Shown: in pieces, positions 35,963 through 47,016 of the stretch
Numbering within the stretch: the stretch's first letter is position 1
Layout: every line of letters starts with the position of its first letter
Source of the DNA: Geosiphon pyriformis
Lineage: Eukaryota > Glomeromycota > Glomeromycetes > Archaeosporales > Geosiphonaceae
Assembly: GCA_016748015.1 (NCBI GenBank)
Contig: JAAOMT010000706.1
Span: forward strand, 576,349-628,351
Length of the DNA: 52,003 nucleotides
Direction: 5' to 3'
Notes under the pieces: model-generated
Told to the model about the DNA's origin: nothing
The model's input: only the letters and a program-made list of their open reading frames with translations
Databases searched by the model: none
Made by a program: the position numbers and the translations under genes

Positions 35963-36102
35963 TGTTGTTTTAATTGGCCTAAGTGGTTGGTCATATGTGG
36001 AAAATACATGATTCACACCTAGTTTAGATTATTTATATGATGTATTGTACTAGGCAGTATTTGGATTTTACTCATTAAACAAATAAAAAAAAAATATTAG
36101 TG

Positions 36103-37514
36103 TTTTTTTTAAATATAAAAAACATTTATTAAATAATATTAAGTTGAATTTTGTTTTTATCTATATTAAAAAAATTATTTTTATAAATTATTATGTAATT
36201 TTTAATAATAATAAAAATAATTATTAAAAATTTATTTAAAAATAGTTTTGTTTTTTGTTTTTATTTTTGAATTTAACTTTTTTTTAAGTGGTTTTAATTA
36301 ATTTGGTTTTAAAAATAAACAAATTTTAAAAATTCTTAAGTTATTAATAAATTAATTAAATAAACTTATTAAGTTTTTGTTTTAAAAATAATAACAAGTT
36401 TTTGGCTTTTTTGTTAGTTTTATTTTAGTTTTATTTTTAAAAAAAATATAAAAATAGCTTTAAATCTTGGTTGTTATAAAATAAATTAAAAAGTTTTTAT
36501 GAGTTTTTAGGAATTTTTTGTTTAAATTAAATTTTTTAAATATTAAAAATCTTTTTTGATAAATAGTTTAGTTTAAAAATTGTTATATATAATATTTGAA
36601 ATACAAGAATTTTTTAAAACAAAATATTATAATTAAATAATATAAAAAAATAAAAAATTTAATATTAATTATTATAAAAACTAAGTTAAAATATAATATT
36701 AGATTTTAAATCAAAATTAAATATAAAAAAATTTACTTAAAAAATATTATTAATATTAATAATATAATTATAAAAACTTTAAATAAAAATTTTTTTGTTG
36801 TTTTAAAAAATAATTTTATTAAAAATAAAATTAAATACAATATTAATTGAATATATATAAAAATATGTTTTAATTAATAAAAAAGTTATTAATTTTCTAA
36901 TATAATATAATTTTAAAAAAGTTTTTAAAATTTTTATTTTTATTTTATTTTAATTAATAAAAATTTGTATAAAACTATTATAATTAATAAAATATTTAAT
37001 ATCTTAACACAAATTACCTAATTGTTTTAATATTTTTTAATTTGAATAATTTGTTAAATAATAAAATTTAATTGAATTATAAGTAAATTAATAAAAATTA
37101 CTAAAAATTTGGTTTAAACAAAATTAATAAAATAAATTTAATAAACTCTTTTTAAAAATTTAAATAAAATATAAAATTTATTAAAAAATATATTATTAAG
37201 TTTAATTAATAAAGTTTTTTATTAAAATTTTACAGTTTAAAGTTTTTGATTTTAAAAATTAATTAGCTTTAAAAACATATTGAGATAAATATTTTGTTAA
37301 ATGTTTAAAAACCAAAGATTTTAAAAAAAAATAAATTCTGTGTATTAATAAACTTATGTTTAATAGTAATAAAATCAAAAATTTTTTTGATTAAGATTAA
37401 AAATTTTTATTATTTATTTAAAATAAATAAAACCAAATTTGTTAATAAATTCAGAATTAAAAATACTATTAATAAATACATAAATTTATTTATTGTTAAT
37501 AAAAATTAAAAAAA
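36103..37514. other. Extreme AT-rich desert
   Basis: Almost pure A/T, no gene supported. It separates LINE 2 from the 5' end of LINE 3. Confidence 0.65.
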
Positions 37515-37810
37515 AAAAATTTCTTTTTCTCTTACCTTCAAAAATTCTCAAAGAGTGTGTTTTCTAAAAAAGAAGTTTTTTTATTTTTCTTGTTAGTTTA
37601 TATCAACATTTCTTTAACTAATAACTTTTTTGTTATGAATTTAAAGGCTGTATCTAGCAGAGATATGTTTAAAAAAAAAGCACCTAAGGGTACTCTCTAT
37701 GGTTCTGTTGATAGTTCTTTCTCCCAAAAGAAAAAAGTAGTTCTTAGTAATATTAAACATTCAGGTGATGAAAGAGACCTTTTTTTAGTCAAGCTTAGTT
37801 CTGGTGACAT
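37515..37810 (+). mobile_element. LINE copy 3, 5' piece (leader and ORF1 start)
   Basis: ORF1 starts at ATG 37635 and reads through KKKAPKGTLYGSVDSSF and NIKHSGDERDLFLVKLSSGD, where the Ty3 LTR cuts in at 37811. The frame resumes at 47871 with MYSDMDNKSS; joining GGTGACAT to GTATTC gives an uninterrupted reading. The exact 5' end of the LINE is not clear; it lies where the AT desert ends. Confidence 0.65.
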
Positions 37811-38607
37811 TGTTACTCATAGAATATAGGAAGTATATATTAGCATAAATTAGCCAATCAGAAGTAGCCATAGTAAATATAAAATTCCAAAATTCCAGAA
37901 ATTTCAGAATTTTCATACAAAAAATTGCAGAATTCCAAGAATTCCAAGATTCTTGGTGTAAAGAATTAAGGAATTGAGAAATCTCAATTATGTATATATA
38001 GCAGAGTAGTAGAAACAGAAAAAAGAAGAATCAAAAAGTTAGAAACCTTCCATTCACAAATATTAATAAATAATTATTTACTATCTCAATCTATTCTTTA
38101 CTAGCAACACTTTATGTTAATAATAATTGGTACTTGACCACACTGGAACAATAGCTCTTGATTACGACTATTGACAGGATACTAATTTGCAATTACTTTT
38201 GTTTATTTCTTTTCTTTTATTTTTTTTTACTTTTTTTGTATTTTTTTTTGTATTTCTTTATAATTGACTAATTGATTAAGAATTAAAGTGCTGAGTTATT
38301 AATGTCATGGATAGCTTGGTAAAAGACTCAGAAATAAGGGTAGAATTATATACATATTAATAGATAGCTTACCAGAAGAGCATGACTGTCAAATTAAACT
38401 GGCTACTATGCTGAAAACAGAAATTGGGAAAACAACTTGAGAAAACAACCTAAAACAACCATAGTAAATCTCTGTCTATTATACAAAGAACTTTGCAACA
38501 AATCTTCAGATTCATTAAACCTTTAGATATCAACACCAGCATACCAAATTAGCACCAAGTTATGAGTTTGTTATTTGATTTGAGACTCCAAATAAACATC
38601 TGTAACA
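37811..38607 (+). repeat. 5' LTR of the Ty3-like element
   Basis: Contains a CCAAT box (AGCCAATCAGAAG, about 37851), a shortened GAATTCC-type array (about 37880-37970), the dyad AATTGAGA-AA-TCTCAATT at 37972-37989 and a TATATATAGC box right after it. It is about 53 bp shorter than the 3' LTR, and the difference lies in the array. Confidence 0.88.
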
Positions 38608-38669
38608 TTTAATGCTCCCTGTGAGGTATAATCTTACAAAGAACCAGTACCAACAACAATCATCCAAAA

Positions 38670-40470
38670 GTGGCAGAATCAGAAATCATAAGAGCAAACC
38701 ATTTAGGATTCACCAAATCTTTGTTTCAACAGTACAGCCAACAATTAGGATTAAACAATAACTACTTTCTAATAGAATCAGTCTTTAACTTCTACATCAA
38801 TAATAAAATCACAGACTGCTTAGGAGAAATAGTTGACATTGAATCCACAAGAGAAAACTTCTATACAGAATTATTTCAACATACTAGCTTACCAAAAAAC
38901 TACAGTTTTACATCAATCATCAGAGAAATTAATCAAACCATTGAAAGATACACACAACAACAATTCCCTATTACCTATGCAGACAAAGACAAAGAAAGGT
39001 TGCAAATACCAGCAATAACACCAAAACAAATACAACCACTCATTTGAAAGAAAACCAGAGTTGAATTACCAATAAATCCATCATACCACTATACACCTGG
39101 AAGTGCCATTAACATCTTATTAACAAATGTGTCCACATTAACCACAACATCAACATTTGGATGATTCCCATTTCAGAGTAAACAAAGAAAAGAAGACCTT
39201 TTAAAACTATATGGCATGTATTTTAAAGGATTTAAGTCACAATCACCAATGCCATTAGGACTTTGATCTCTGCCACTCCAACCCGATTTCGGAACTGCAA
39301 GTCCTTGGGAAATAATGGAATCAGAAAGAGAACAGAAAAAAAAGGAAAAAGAATCTGAAGATCAAGAATTTACTTACCTAATTCCAGAAAACCCAGAGAT
39401 TGAAACCCCAAACCTGCAAATTCAGCAAAATCTAAACTTGGAAAATCCAGAAATCGGAACTCCAAATATTCAAACACTGCCAAATCAGAACAATCCAAAT
39501 CCCGAGTTAATTAATTAGCAAAACTTACCTTCAGTAATTGTCATTAATCAGCCACCAGCTGAACCAATTCAATTGTAACAAATATCATTGCAACAACCAC
39601 AACAGTTATTTCAACAGCCACAATAACAACTTCAACAACCAAACTTGGATCCAATAGTCTATGCCCCAATAGCAAAACTTAAGAAATTTACTGGCAAAGA
39701 AGACAATGCCCAAATATGACTTAATGACATTGAAAAAGCCATCGCAGCAAATGAATGGAACAACCAGAGAGCACTCCAAACCATCTCCTATTTCTTATAA
39801 AATACCACCAACTTATGATATCAAAGTTTAGTCACCAAACCCCAAACATTCCAGGAATTTAAAATCACATTTTTGGGATACTTTAGTAATAATAATAGCA
39901 TTAACCAATTGGCAAATGCTTTCACCACTATCAAGCAAGAAAAAAATGAAGCAGTCACTACTTATTTAGGATGCTTTCACAAAAATCTGCATTAAATTCA
40001 GATCATACAGGCTGATTATTTCACAGTGCTACAAATTTTGAATCAATTTATTAGAGGCCTGTACAGCAGTATTCTTCAATGTATATCCCCAATACATCTA
40101 CAAATTCTTCAAAATGCAGTCACCAATGTGAGAGATTTCGAATTGGCAGAACTTGAAGCAAACCATGTCCAAGCCATAAATCTAGTGATAAACAGATCAT
40201 CTGAATTGGATTCCAAATTGAAACAATTTAGTGATTCTATCAATCAGAAATTAAAGGGATACTTAACTGACAATCATGCAATTTATCAACCACCACAATG
40301 ATGCAATAATTTTGGAAACGTGAATTGGTTTCAGAATTAGTTGTGTCCAACATCTTCGACTAATCAACAGTAACAGCAGGAGATGTATGCTTGCCACTAT
40401 TGTGGTAAACAAAAACATTTACAGTTTGAATGTTGTAAACAGCTAAATAAACAAAAATCAGACCAGCAGT
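38670..40470 (+). pseudogene. Gag region with CCHC zinc knuckle
   Basis: The capsid/nucleocapsid part of the polyprotein. The frame is open, apart from nonsense codons, from about 38670 (this codon is GTG; the native ATG is probably mutated). The N-terminal part reads AESEIIRANHLGF and is followed by a Gln/Pro/Asn-rich linker. The retrotransposon-gag fold lies at about 39660-39995: AKLKKFTGKEDNAQI, LVTKPQTFQEFKITFLGYF, AFTTIKQEKNEAVTTYL. The zinc knuckle CHYCGKQKHLQFEC (C-x2-C-x4-H-x4-C) lies at 40392-40433. Confidence 0.8.
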
Positions 40471-41039
40471 ATTGAAACTTTGATTGCAGACTACAAACCC
40501 AGAATTACATCAGTAATTAATTACCAGAACTGTATTAATCAAATTATCTACCTATGACACAACAGCCAATCTATCAACCACCAATTTATCAACTAACAAC
40601 ACCCATCAGTTATCAAGTACAGCCCCAACCCATTTATCAGCCACAGCCTCAGGTAATTTATCAGCCCCAACAAATTCAAATACTGCCACAGAACTTATCT
40701 CAAAATAGAACTCAAAGACTGAAATTGACACAACAAAGCTGGAAATCGTCAATAGTGGTCCATCAACTGATCCCCAGTTTCTCAAACCAATCAACAAGAC
40801 CATGCTCTCAGAATTCAGAAACCAGACATGCCCAAAACCCAAATTCCCAACACTATTTAAGTCTTCTGGTTACTCCAGAAAATGCTCAACCCAATAATCT
40901 GGAAACCAACCAACAACCAACACTTATCAGCAATATTCCACTGGCTACTATCACCAAAAACAAATCACTGGATGCCATCTTTTCATTTGAACTTAAGGAA
41001 CTGTTGGTCACACCATTGTTTAGTGGAGCTGCTCTTAAA

Positions 41040-41400
41040 AAAAAACCTATTACTGCCATGTACACAGATGCCAAAGTTGATGGCCATCTCATTAAACTGA
41101 TCCTAGACAGTAGATCAGCTGGCAGCATCATCACAAGACAACTCATGGACCAATTAGGTCACTGAGTTGATCAAGCTGCCAGCGCCAGAATCATAACAGC
41201 TGATGGAGCAACCAAAACTCCAATTGGCAAGATTGACAATCTATCCATTAAAATCAATGGCATCATAGTACTTATTAAAGTCCTAGTAATAGAAGCAACA
41301 CAATATCAAGCACTAATTGATAATAACTGGCTAGTCAAAACAAACACCATGCTAGACTGGAACACACAGAAGCTTCAACTTAGCCAGAATGGTCAACACA
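41040..41400 (+). pseudogene. Retropepsin-type aspartic protease region
   Basis: In frame with gag. The catalytic triad region reads ILDSRSAGSII (41100-41132), where the family has D-S/T-G; the Gly is Arg here, a G-to-A change, so the enzyme would be inactive. A second conserved strand with ALIDNNWLVKTNTMLDW follows near 41310. It would cleave the polyprotein into its parts. Confidence 0.75.
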
Positions 41401-41741
41401 CACACATACCAGCCATGTGTGGTCATTTCAAGACTACCAACATGCCAACACCACTCATCAAGTTCGAGAAAGAAGAAAAAAAATCTATCTGGGAAGCCTA
41501 TCAAGTGTCATGGGCTGAAAAAGACCACAACAAGTTACCACCAATACCCTCCTGAGACAACAACAGAAAAAGAAAACAGAAGGAAAAACTTATCTGAAAT
41601 TCTGACCAAGCCTAGGAAGCTAATAACAACCAAAAAGAAATAATAAATTGGGAGTAAGAAGAAAATACAAAAAAGAAAGGAAAGAGGAGAGAAAAAGAAC
41701 CAATATTACCCACTACTACCACTTATAATTACTATACCTAT

Positions 41742-42020
41742 ACTGCACTACAACAATCCACCTATTGCCAATCTAAGCTCATATGTGCTGATTGTGGCAA
41801 GAAATTGTTATCAATGGGTGTATGCTGTGGCAACAATGAAGAATACCAGACAGCAATAAAGTTCTATTGTCATCCATGTCTTATTGAACACTTTAGAAGA
41901 CCAAAACAAGTAGAAAAATAGAATAATGAGCCATGTCTGGCTTGTGGAGAAACTTTCCTCAACAAAGGAATATGAAACAACATTCCTGGCAGGGGAAAAA
42001 CATGTGACAAATTGTGTTAG
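41742..42020 (+). pseudogene. Cysteine-rich zinc-type segment between protease and dUTPase
   Basis: In frame with gag-pol. Visible metal-type pairs are CADC (41784-41795), CC (41823-41828), CHPC (about 41868), CLAC (about 41934) and CDKLC near 42003, with His residues nearby. The spacing suggests two zinc-binding modules. I do not recognise the family, and such a segment is not a standard part of Ty3 pol. Two in-frame nonsense codons interrupt it. Confidence 0.55.
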
Positions 42021-42665
42021 TACACAATTCTCATAAGTGACTGGGTAAAAAAAAAAATGTTCATAGACACTGTCTGGAAACGAGCAGTCAAATGCTTAGA
42101 CAGTTGTCCACATGATAATGACAAAATTTGGTGAATGGCTCTTGCCAAAATCAAAGAAGTGTCACTAAAAGAAATAAGAACAATCAAAAACAATCCACCC
42201 AAACTCATAGAACTTGACTGAGACCTAGAACCAGTCATAAATCTCTTGGACCCAGAACAATTCCATGAATACTACCAAGAGCTAACACCTACAAGAGAAA
42301 AGTAAGAGCAACACTTAGAAAAAATCAACACTCAATTATATAACTACTGTTTAATTCCATGTGACTTTCAATATTGTAATAAGTATGATCTTATTTACAA
42401 TCCACCACCATGCATGATCTATGCAATTCCAGAAGAAGAAAAAGAACTAATCAGCAGCTGTGCATCAGAATTGGAATCAACTTTCAATCTTAATTCAAAC
42501 TCCGACAATAACAATGACAATGACAAAAATAATGGTTCCAGCTCCATTCAAAATGGCAACAAAAATTACAATAATTCAGACTCCAATTCAAACTCCGAAA
42601 CATATATCGTGCTTCTTGACCTCTCAAAGGAGCAGAAACTTAAATGGTTTAGTAATAACAATGAA

Positions 42666-43065
42666 GATATCATGCCAGAACGTGTGCATGATACCAATGC
42701 TGAGTTTGATCTGAGATATCCAGGGAAGAACACCATTAAATTGGAACCACACTTGTGCACTTGCATTGATCTCAAAATAGCATTGGAAATTCTAGCAACA
42801 ACAATAGTTTAGTTAGTATCTAGAAGTAGCTTAGCCAAAAAAAAAATCAACATCAGAGGAGAAATAATTAATGCAGAATACATAGAAAATATCATTGCTA
42901 TTCTACAAAATGACTTAGAAAAAGCATATATCATAGATCTAAACAAAAAAATAGCACAGGCAATATTCCTACCTCTGGTGAAAATAGCTCAGTTAGTACC
43001 AGTGGGAAACAGGGAAGAATTAAGAATTACTGCTAGAAGAATACAGGGATTCAGATCAATGAATA
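42666..43065 (+). pseudogene. Trimeric dUTPase-like domain within pol
   Basis: dUTPase hydrolyses dUTP to dUMP and keeps uracil out of DNA made by reverse transcriptase. All five family motifs are seen in order over about 130 codons: I, AEFDLRY (42696-42719); II, SRSSLA (42819-42836); III, GEIINAEY (42858-42881); IV, NKKIAQAI (about 42940-42965); V, RRIQGFRS (about 43035-43058). In motif III the expected catalytic Asp is Asn, and in motif V a Gly is Arg; both fit G-to-A decay. One TAG (42810-42812) interrupts it. It is in frame with the protease upstream. Its size matches single-domain trimeric dUTPases. Confidence 0.82.
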
Positions 43066-43469
43066 GAATAGATATACCAGTTAATATGACAGAGGAAAAG
43101 GTTATTGACAAAGAAAAAATTATCTCAAACTATTAATCAATTTCCATCCCACCATATGACCAGTATATGTTAGCCATAAAAAGAGAAGTAAAGAATCAAG
43201 CTCAGTTGTTTGAAGCAGAAGCCACTATTTGTGAATCAGAAAAAATTGGACTCACTAATATCTACATATCAGCCAAAAGCCCTAAAAACATCAAAATTTC
43301 AATCTACAACACAATGAAAAGTATCATTGAAATACCAAAAGGAACCATTATTGAATATTTAACCACCAAAATTGAGGATCAACCACCAAACCACATTCCA
43401 GATTTTCTACAGCTTTGTGGATATGTGAATATTACATCACAAATTATTTACAAATGAAGTGAATGTTAT

Positions 43470-44452
43470 TTGCTCCAACCAGAACAATTGGAACTGATAA
43501 ACATAGAAAATCTAGACCCACTTCAACAGATACAACTAAAGATATTACTTAGCAATTTCAATGACATCTTTGTTAGCAAAAATGAATTTGGCTGCACCAA
43601 CATCATCCAGCATCAGATCAAAACTAAAGATGCAATGCTAATTAAAAAAGAGCATACAGAATACCACCAGCTAGTTATAAGATCATTCATCAAGAAATCA
43701 ATTAGATGCTTGACAATAGGCTAATTCAACCATCAATGAGTCCATGATCATCACCAGTGGTACTAGTCCAGAAAAAAAATGGAAAAATCCATTTTTGTGT
43801 GGACTATCAAAAACTAAATAGAATAACTAAAAGTGATAGTTATCTAACTCTAAAGATCTAAGAACTATTCAATACTTTTCGAGGAAATAAATGGTTTTTG
43901 ACACTAGATTTAGATAGTGGTTACTGGCAAGTAGCCATGAATCCAGCTGACAAAGAAAAAACAGTATTTATCACAAAAAAGAGAAATTTTAAGTTTGAAA
44001 TCATGCCATTTGGCTTGATGAATGCTCCAGCAATATTTCAATGGCTCATGGAAATTGTCTATACTGGATTACTATGGAAATCAGTAGTCATATACTTGGA
44101 TGACACCAATGTGTTCTCAAAAACATTTGATGATTATCTGCATTATTTCCAACAAGTGTTTGAAAGATTAAGAAAAGCTGGATTGAAACTAAATGCAACC
44201 AAATGTTTCTTTGGAAAAACTGAACTCAAGTTTTTGGGATATGTGGTAAGCAAAGATGGAATCAAAATGGATCTAGACAAGATTGAAGTAATTAAAAACT
44301 TTCCAGTACCAACTAACTTGACAGAACTAAGAGCATTTTTGGAATTCGCAGGCTATTATCGCCACTTTATCAAAAACTTTTCAAAATTGGCTCAGCCACT
44401 TCACTATCTACAAACCAAGAATGTGAAGTATAAATGGACCGAAGCTCAATAA
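43470..44452 (+). pseudogene. Reverse transcriptase region
   Basis: RNA-directed DNA polymerase of the element. The approach region (LDPLQQIQLKILLSNFNDIF) is in the gag frame. A frameshift near 43690 then moves the rest to a new frame: QKKNGKIHFCVDYQKLN, TLDLDSGYWQVAMNP, MPFGLMNAPAIFQWLM, the active site VIYLDDTNVFSK (YLDD at about 44092), KTELKFLGYVVSKDGI and LRAFLEFAGYYRHFIKNFS. These are standard Ty3 RT blocks in order. Confidence 0.88.
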
Positions 44453-44455
44453 GAA

Positions 44456-44900
44456 GTGTTTGACACATTGAGAAGAAAGCTTATCCAAGCTCCAGTATTG
44501 ATGTATCCAGATCACAGCAAACTATTTATGATTACCACTGATGCATCTGGTCAACCATTGGAAGCAGTACTATTACAAAGAGGACCAGATAGAAGAGAGC
44601 ATCCAGTAGCTTATGCCAGTAGAAGCTTAAGTTCAGCAGAAAAAAACTATGAAACTCCAGCACTAGAACACTTAGCAATCTACTGGACAGTCATGAAATA
44701 GAAAAAATACTTAAGCCAAAAGTTTAAAATATATATAGATCACAAAGAATTGACTTCAATCCAGAAGCAAAAATTTGGAGACAATTGCCATATCAGATAG
44801 AAAATAGAACTTTTACCATTTAATTATACAGTACATTATAAAAAAGAAAAAGACAATGGAAATACTGAAGAACTGTTGTGAATAAAACAAATCTAAAAGC
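44456..44900 (+). pseudogene. RNase H region of pol
   Basis: It follows RT in frame after a nonsense codon. TTDASGQPLEAVLLQ carries the first catalytic Asp, HPVAYASRSLSSAEKNY the second block, and LEHLAIYWTVMK the Glu-bearing helix (Glu visible in ALEHL). A third block, KIYIDHKEL, follows another stop near 44700. Decay increases towards its end. Confidence 0.78.
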
Positions 44901-45039
44901 ATTTCAACCCAAAAAATATAACAAAAGATGAATATACAAAAATACCAACAACTTCAACATTATATAAATACCCAATTGTTCAAGTAGAAATTATCTCAAA
45001 AAAACAAAAGAACATAAAACAACAATCAAAATATTTTAT

Positions 45040-46303
45040 CAACCACCAAAATATACTTTACCAGAAGAACAGAAGAAATCCAGATCAACCAACCAGAGTA
45101 ATCACAGAACCAGAAAAAGAAACAATATTATTCAACATGCACTCAGATCTAACAACAGGACATTTTCACAAAGAAGCAATTATAGAAAGAACCAAAAAAA
45201 AATACTATTGGCCATCAATGTATCTGGACATTATTCAATACGTTCAAAGTTGTGATGCTTGTCAAAGAAGAGGTGGAACAAAACCCAGTGAACCATTGAA
45301 ACCAATCAAAGTGGATCAATTATTTGACTGTATTAGAATTGATTTAGTCGGACCATTAACAATTACCAGCAGAGGCAACAGATATATTGCAGTAGCCATA
45401 AATTATCTTACAAAATGACCAGAAGCAAAAGCCATTCAAAGAACAAATGCAGAATCCATTGCCAAATTCATCCATTAAAATTTGATCTGTTGACACAGAT
45501 GTCCAAAAGAACTACTATTAGATCAAAGAATCCACTTTGTAAACAGAACACTAACAGAATTAAGTCAAAAATTTGGGATTAAAAGACTATTGTCATTACT
45601 ATACCATTCACAAACCAATGGATTAGTTGAAAGATTCAATAGAACACTGTGTAAATTGATTGCTAAGATCAGTCAAAAAAACCAGAACAAATGGGACTTG
45701 TTTATACTAGCAATATTATTTGCTTATCGGACAATGAAGCAAAACACTACACAAGCAACACCATTTGAATTAGTATATAGTAGAACAACAATGCTACTAG
45801 TTGAGATAGAAGTCAATACTTATCCAACAGAATTAATAACTAAAGACAATTTTCAAAAAACATTGCTAAGAAGAACATATGACTTAATAGAAACACTAGA
45901 AAACAAATGGCAAAAAACAGCTGATAACATCCAAAAGTTACAAAAAAAACAAAAAGAAAGACATAATAATCAACTACCAGAGAAACCAGTTGAATTCAAG
46001 ATTAAAGACAAAGTACTTCTACATCATACTAAAGTGGAAAAACAATGAAGTGGAAAATTTGACCCCAAATGGGATGAACCATTTTACATAGAAGAAATTC
46101 TGAGAAACAGAGCTTATAAATTAAGATAGAACAACAAAATTTTAGCCAAAGCAGCATATAGTGATCAACTGAAACTATATTACCAGATAGCATTAGCATT
46201 CACCAATAATATTCCACAACTGGAAATACAGCAAATACTAATTCAACCAGATGAGATTCCACAAGATCTAGAATCAACCATAATCATTGAATCAAACATA
46301 TAA
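45040..46303 (+). pseudogene. Integrase region (HHCC zinc and DDE core)
   Basis: The HHCC finger reads GHFHKE ... YYWPSM ... SCDACQRR (about 45160-45270). The DDE core has Asp in RIDLVGP (about 45337), Asp in LLLDQRIHFVN (about 45520) and Glu in NGLVERFNRTL (about 45620). The C-terminal part includes LLHHTKVEK and WDEPFYIEEI. The pol stop is TAA at 46301-46303. Several nonsense codons and at least one local frame break near 45480-45590 disable it. Confidence 0.82.
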
Positions 46304-46333
46304 AATTGAACAATAAAAAGAGTATATAAAGAC

Positions 46334-47002
46334 ATGGTAGACGTGACAAAAAACTTCAGAAAGATGGAAATCACTGACAATATCTACTTACTAGCACAAC
46401 AACTCTTCCAACTGATTCAACAACAAAATATAGAAATTACTATCAATTAACAAACCATTTAATACTGAGATACCAGAAAAATACCCAAATACAAAAGTTA
46501 AAGAAAAACAGAAAACACTATTAACAAAATGGTTTTGAAAATAAAATTAGCAATAAAAGAACCAACAAGTATCACCACATATTAAGAGTTGACCAGAAAA
46601 ACGTGAAAATGGTGAATACATGAATTTTCAAGAAATTTTTATTATTTCTACTTGGGACAACACTTGAATATTCAGAACTTATACATAAATAAAACAAAAC
46701 GATTATTTGACACAACAATACTGCAACAACTGGAACAATTTGTGAGAAAGAACAATCTAACAACACATGCAAGAGCTATCTATTGATTATATACCAAATT
46801 CCAAAACAAACCAGAAATTTTACTTAAACTAGAAATGGACTCCATTACAGTTAACCAAATAGAAAAAATAACCAACACCCAATTTAAAGAATTACAGAAC
46901 AAAATAACACAAATAATTCTTGAAAAAGAAGTTCAAGAAATACTCAAAGATAGAGAATTAGAGTTAGGAGATTTAAGAGATTTCAACAGAGCTCAATATT
47001 AA
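46334..47002 (+). pseudogene. Accessory ORF between pol and 3' LTR (copy 2)
   Basis: It starts at ATG 46334, ten codons after the pol stop and in the same frame, and runs about 222 codons to TAA 47000-47002, interrupted by in-frame nonsense codons only. It is colinear with 98-784 at the window start. Shared blocks: MEITDN, LAQQLFQLI, YFYLGQH, LLQQLEQFV-like, NKPEILL and FKELQ..ITQIILE. No family is recognised, and there is no signal peptide or membrane span, so it is not env-like. Preservation of frame in two diverged copies argues that it was translated. Confidence 0.6.
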
Positions 47003-47016
47003 AAAGAAGAGAATAA
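47001..47016 (+). other. Polypurine tract
   Basis: A purine run (AAAAAGAAGAGAATAA type) directly upstream of the 3' LTR, overlapping the accessory-ORF stop. It is the counterpart of 783-798. Confidence 0.65.

Larger units (their letters stand above)
31709..36102 (+). mobile_element. 5'-truncated LINE copy with 9-bp target duplication
   Basis: ATATTAGTG flanks the copy at 31709-31717 and 36094-36102. The copy (31718-36093) starts inside ORF2, just after the endonuclease region, and runs to a poly(A) tail. It is clearly older than LINE 1: many stops and indels, higher A/T, and a ~0.8 kb insert at 33977-34778. Confidence 0.85.
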
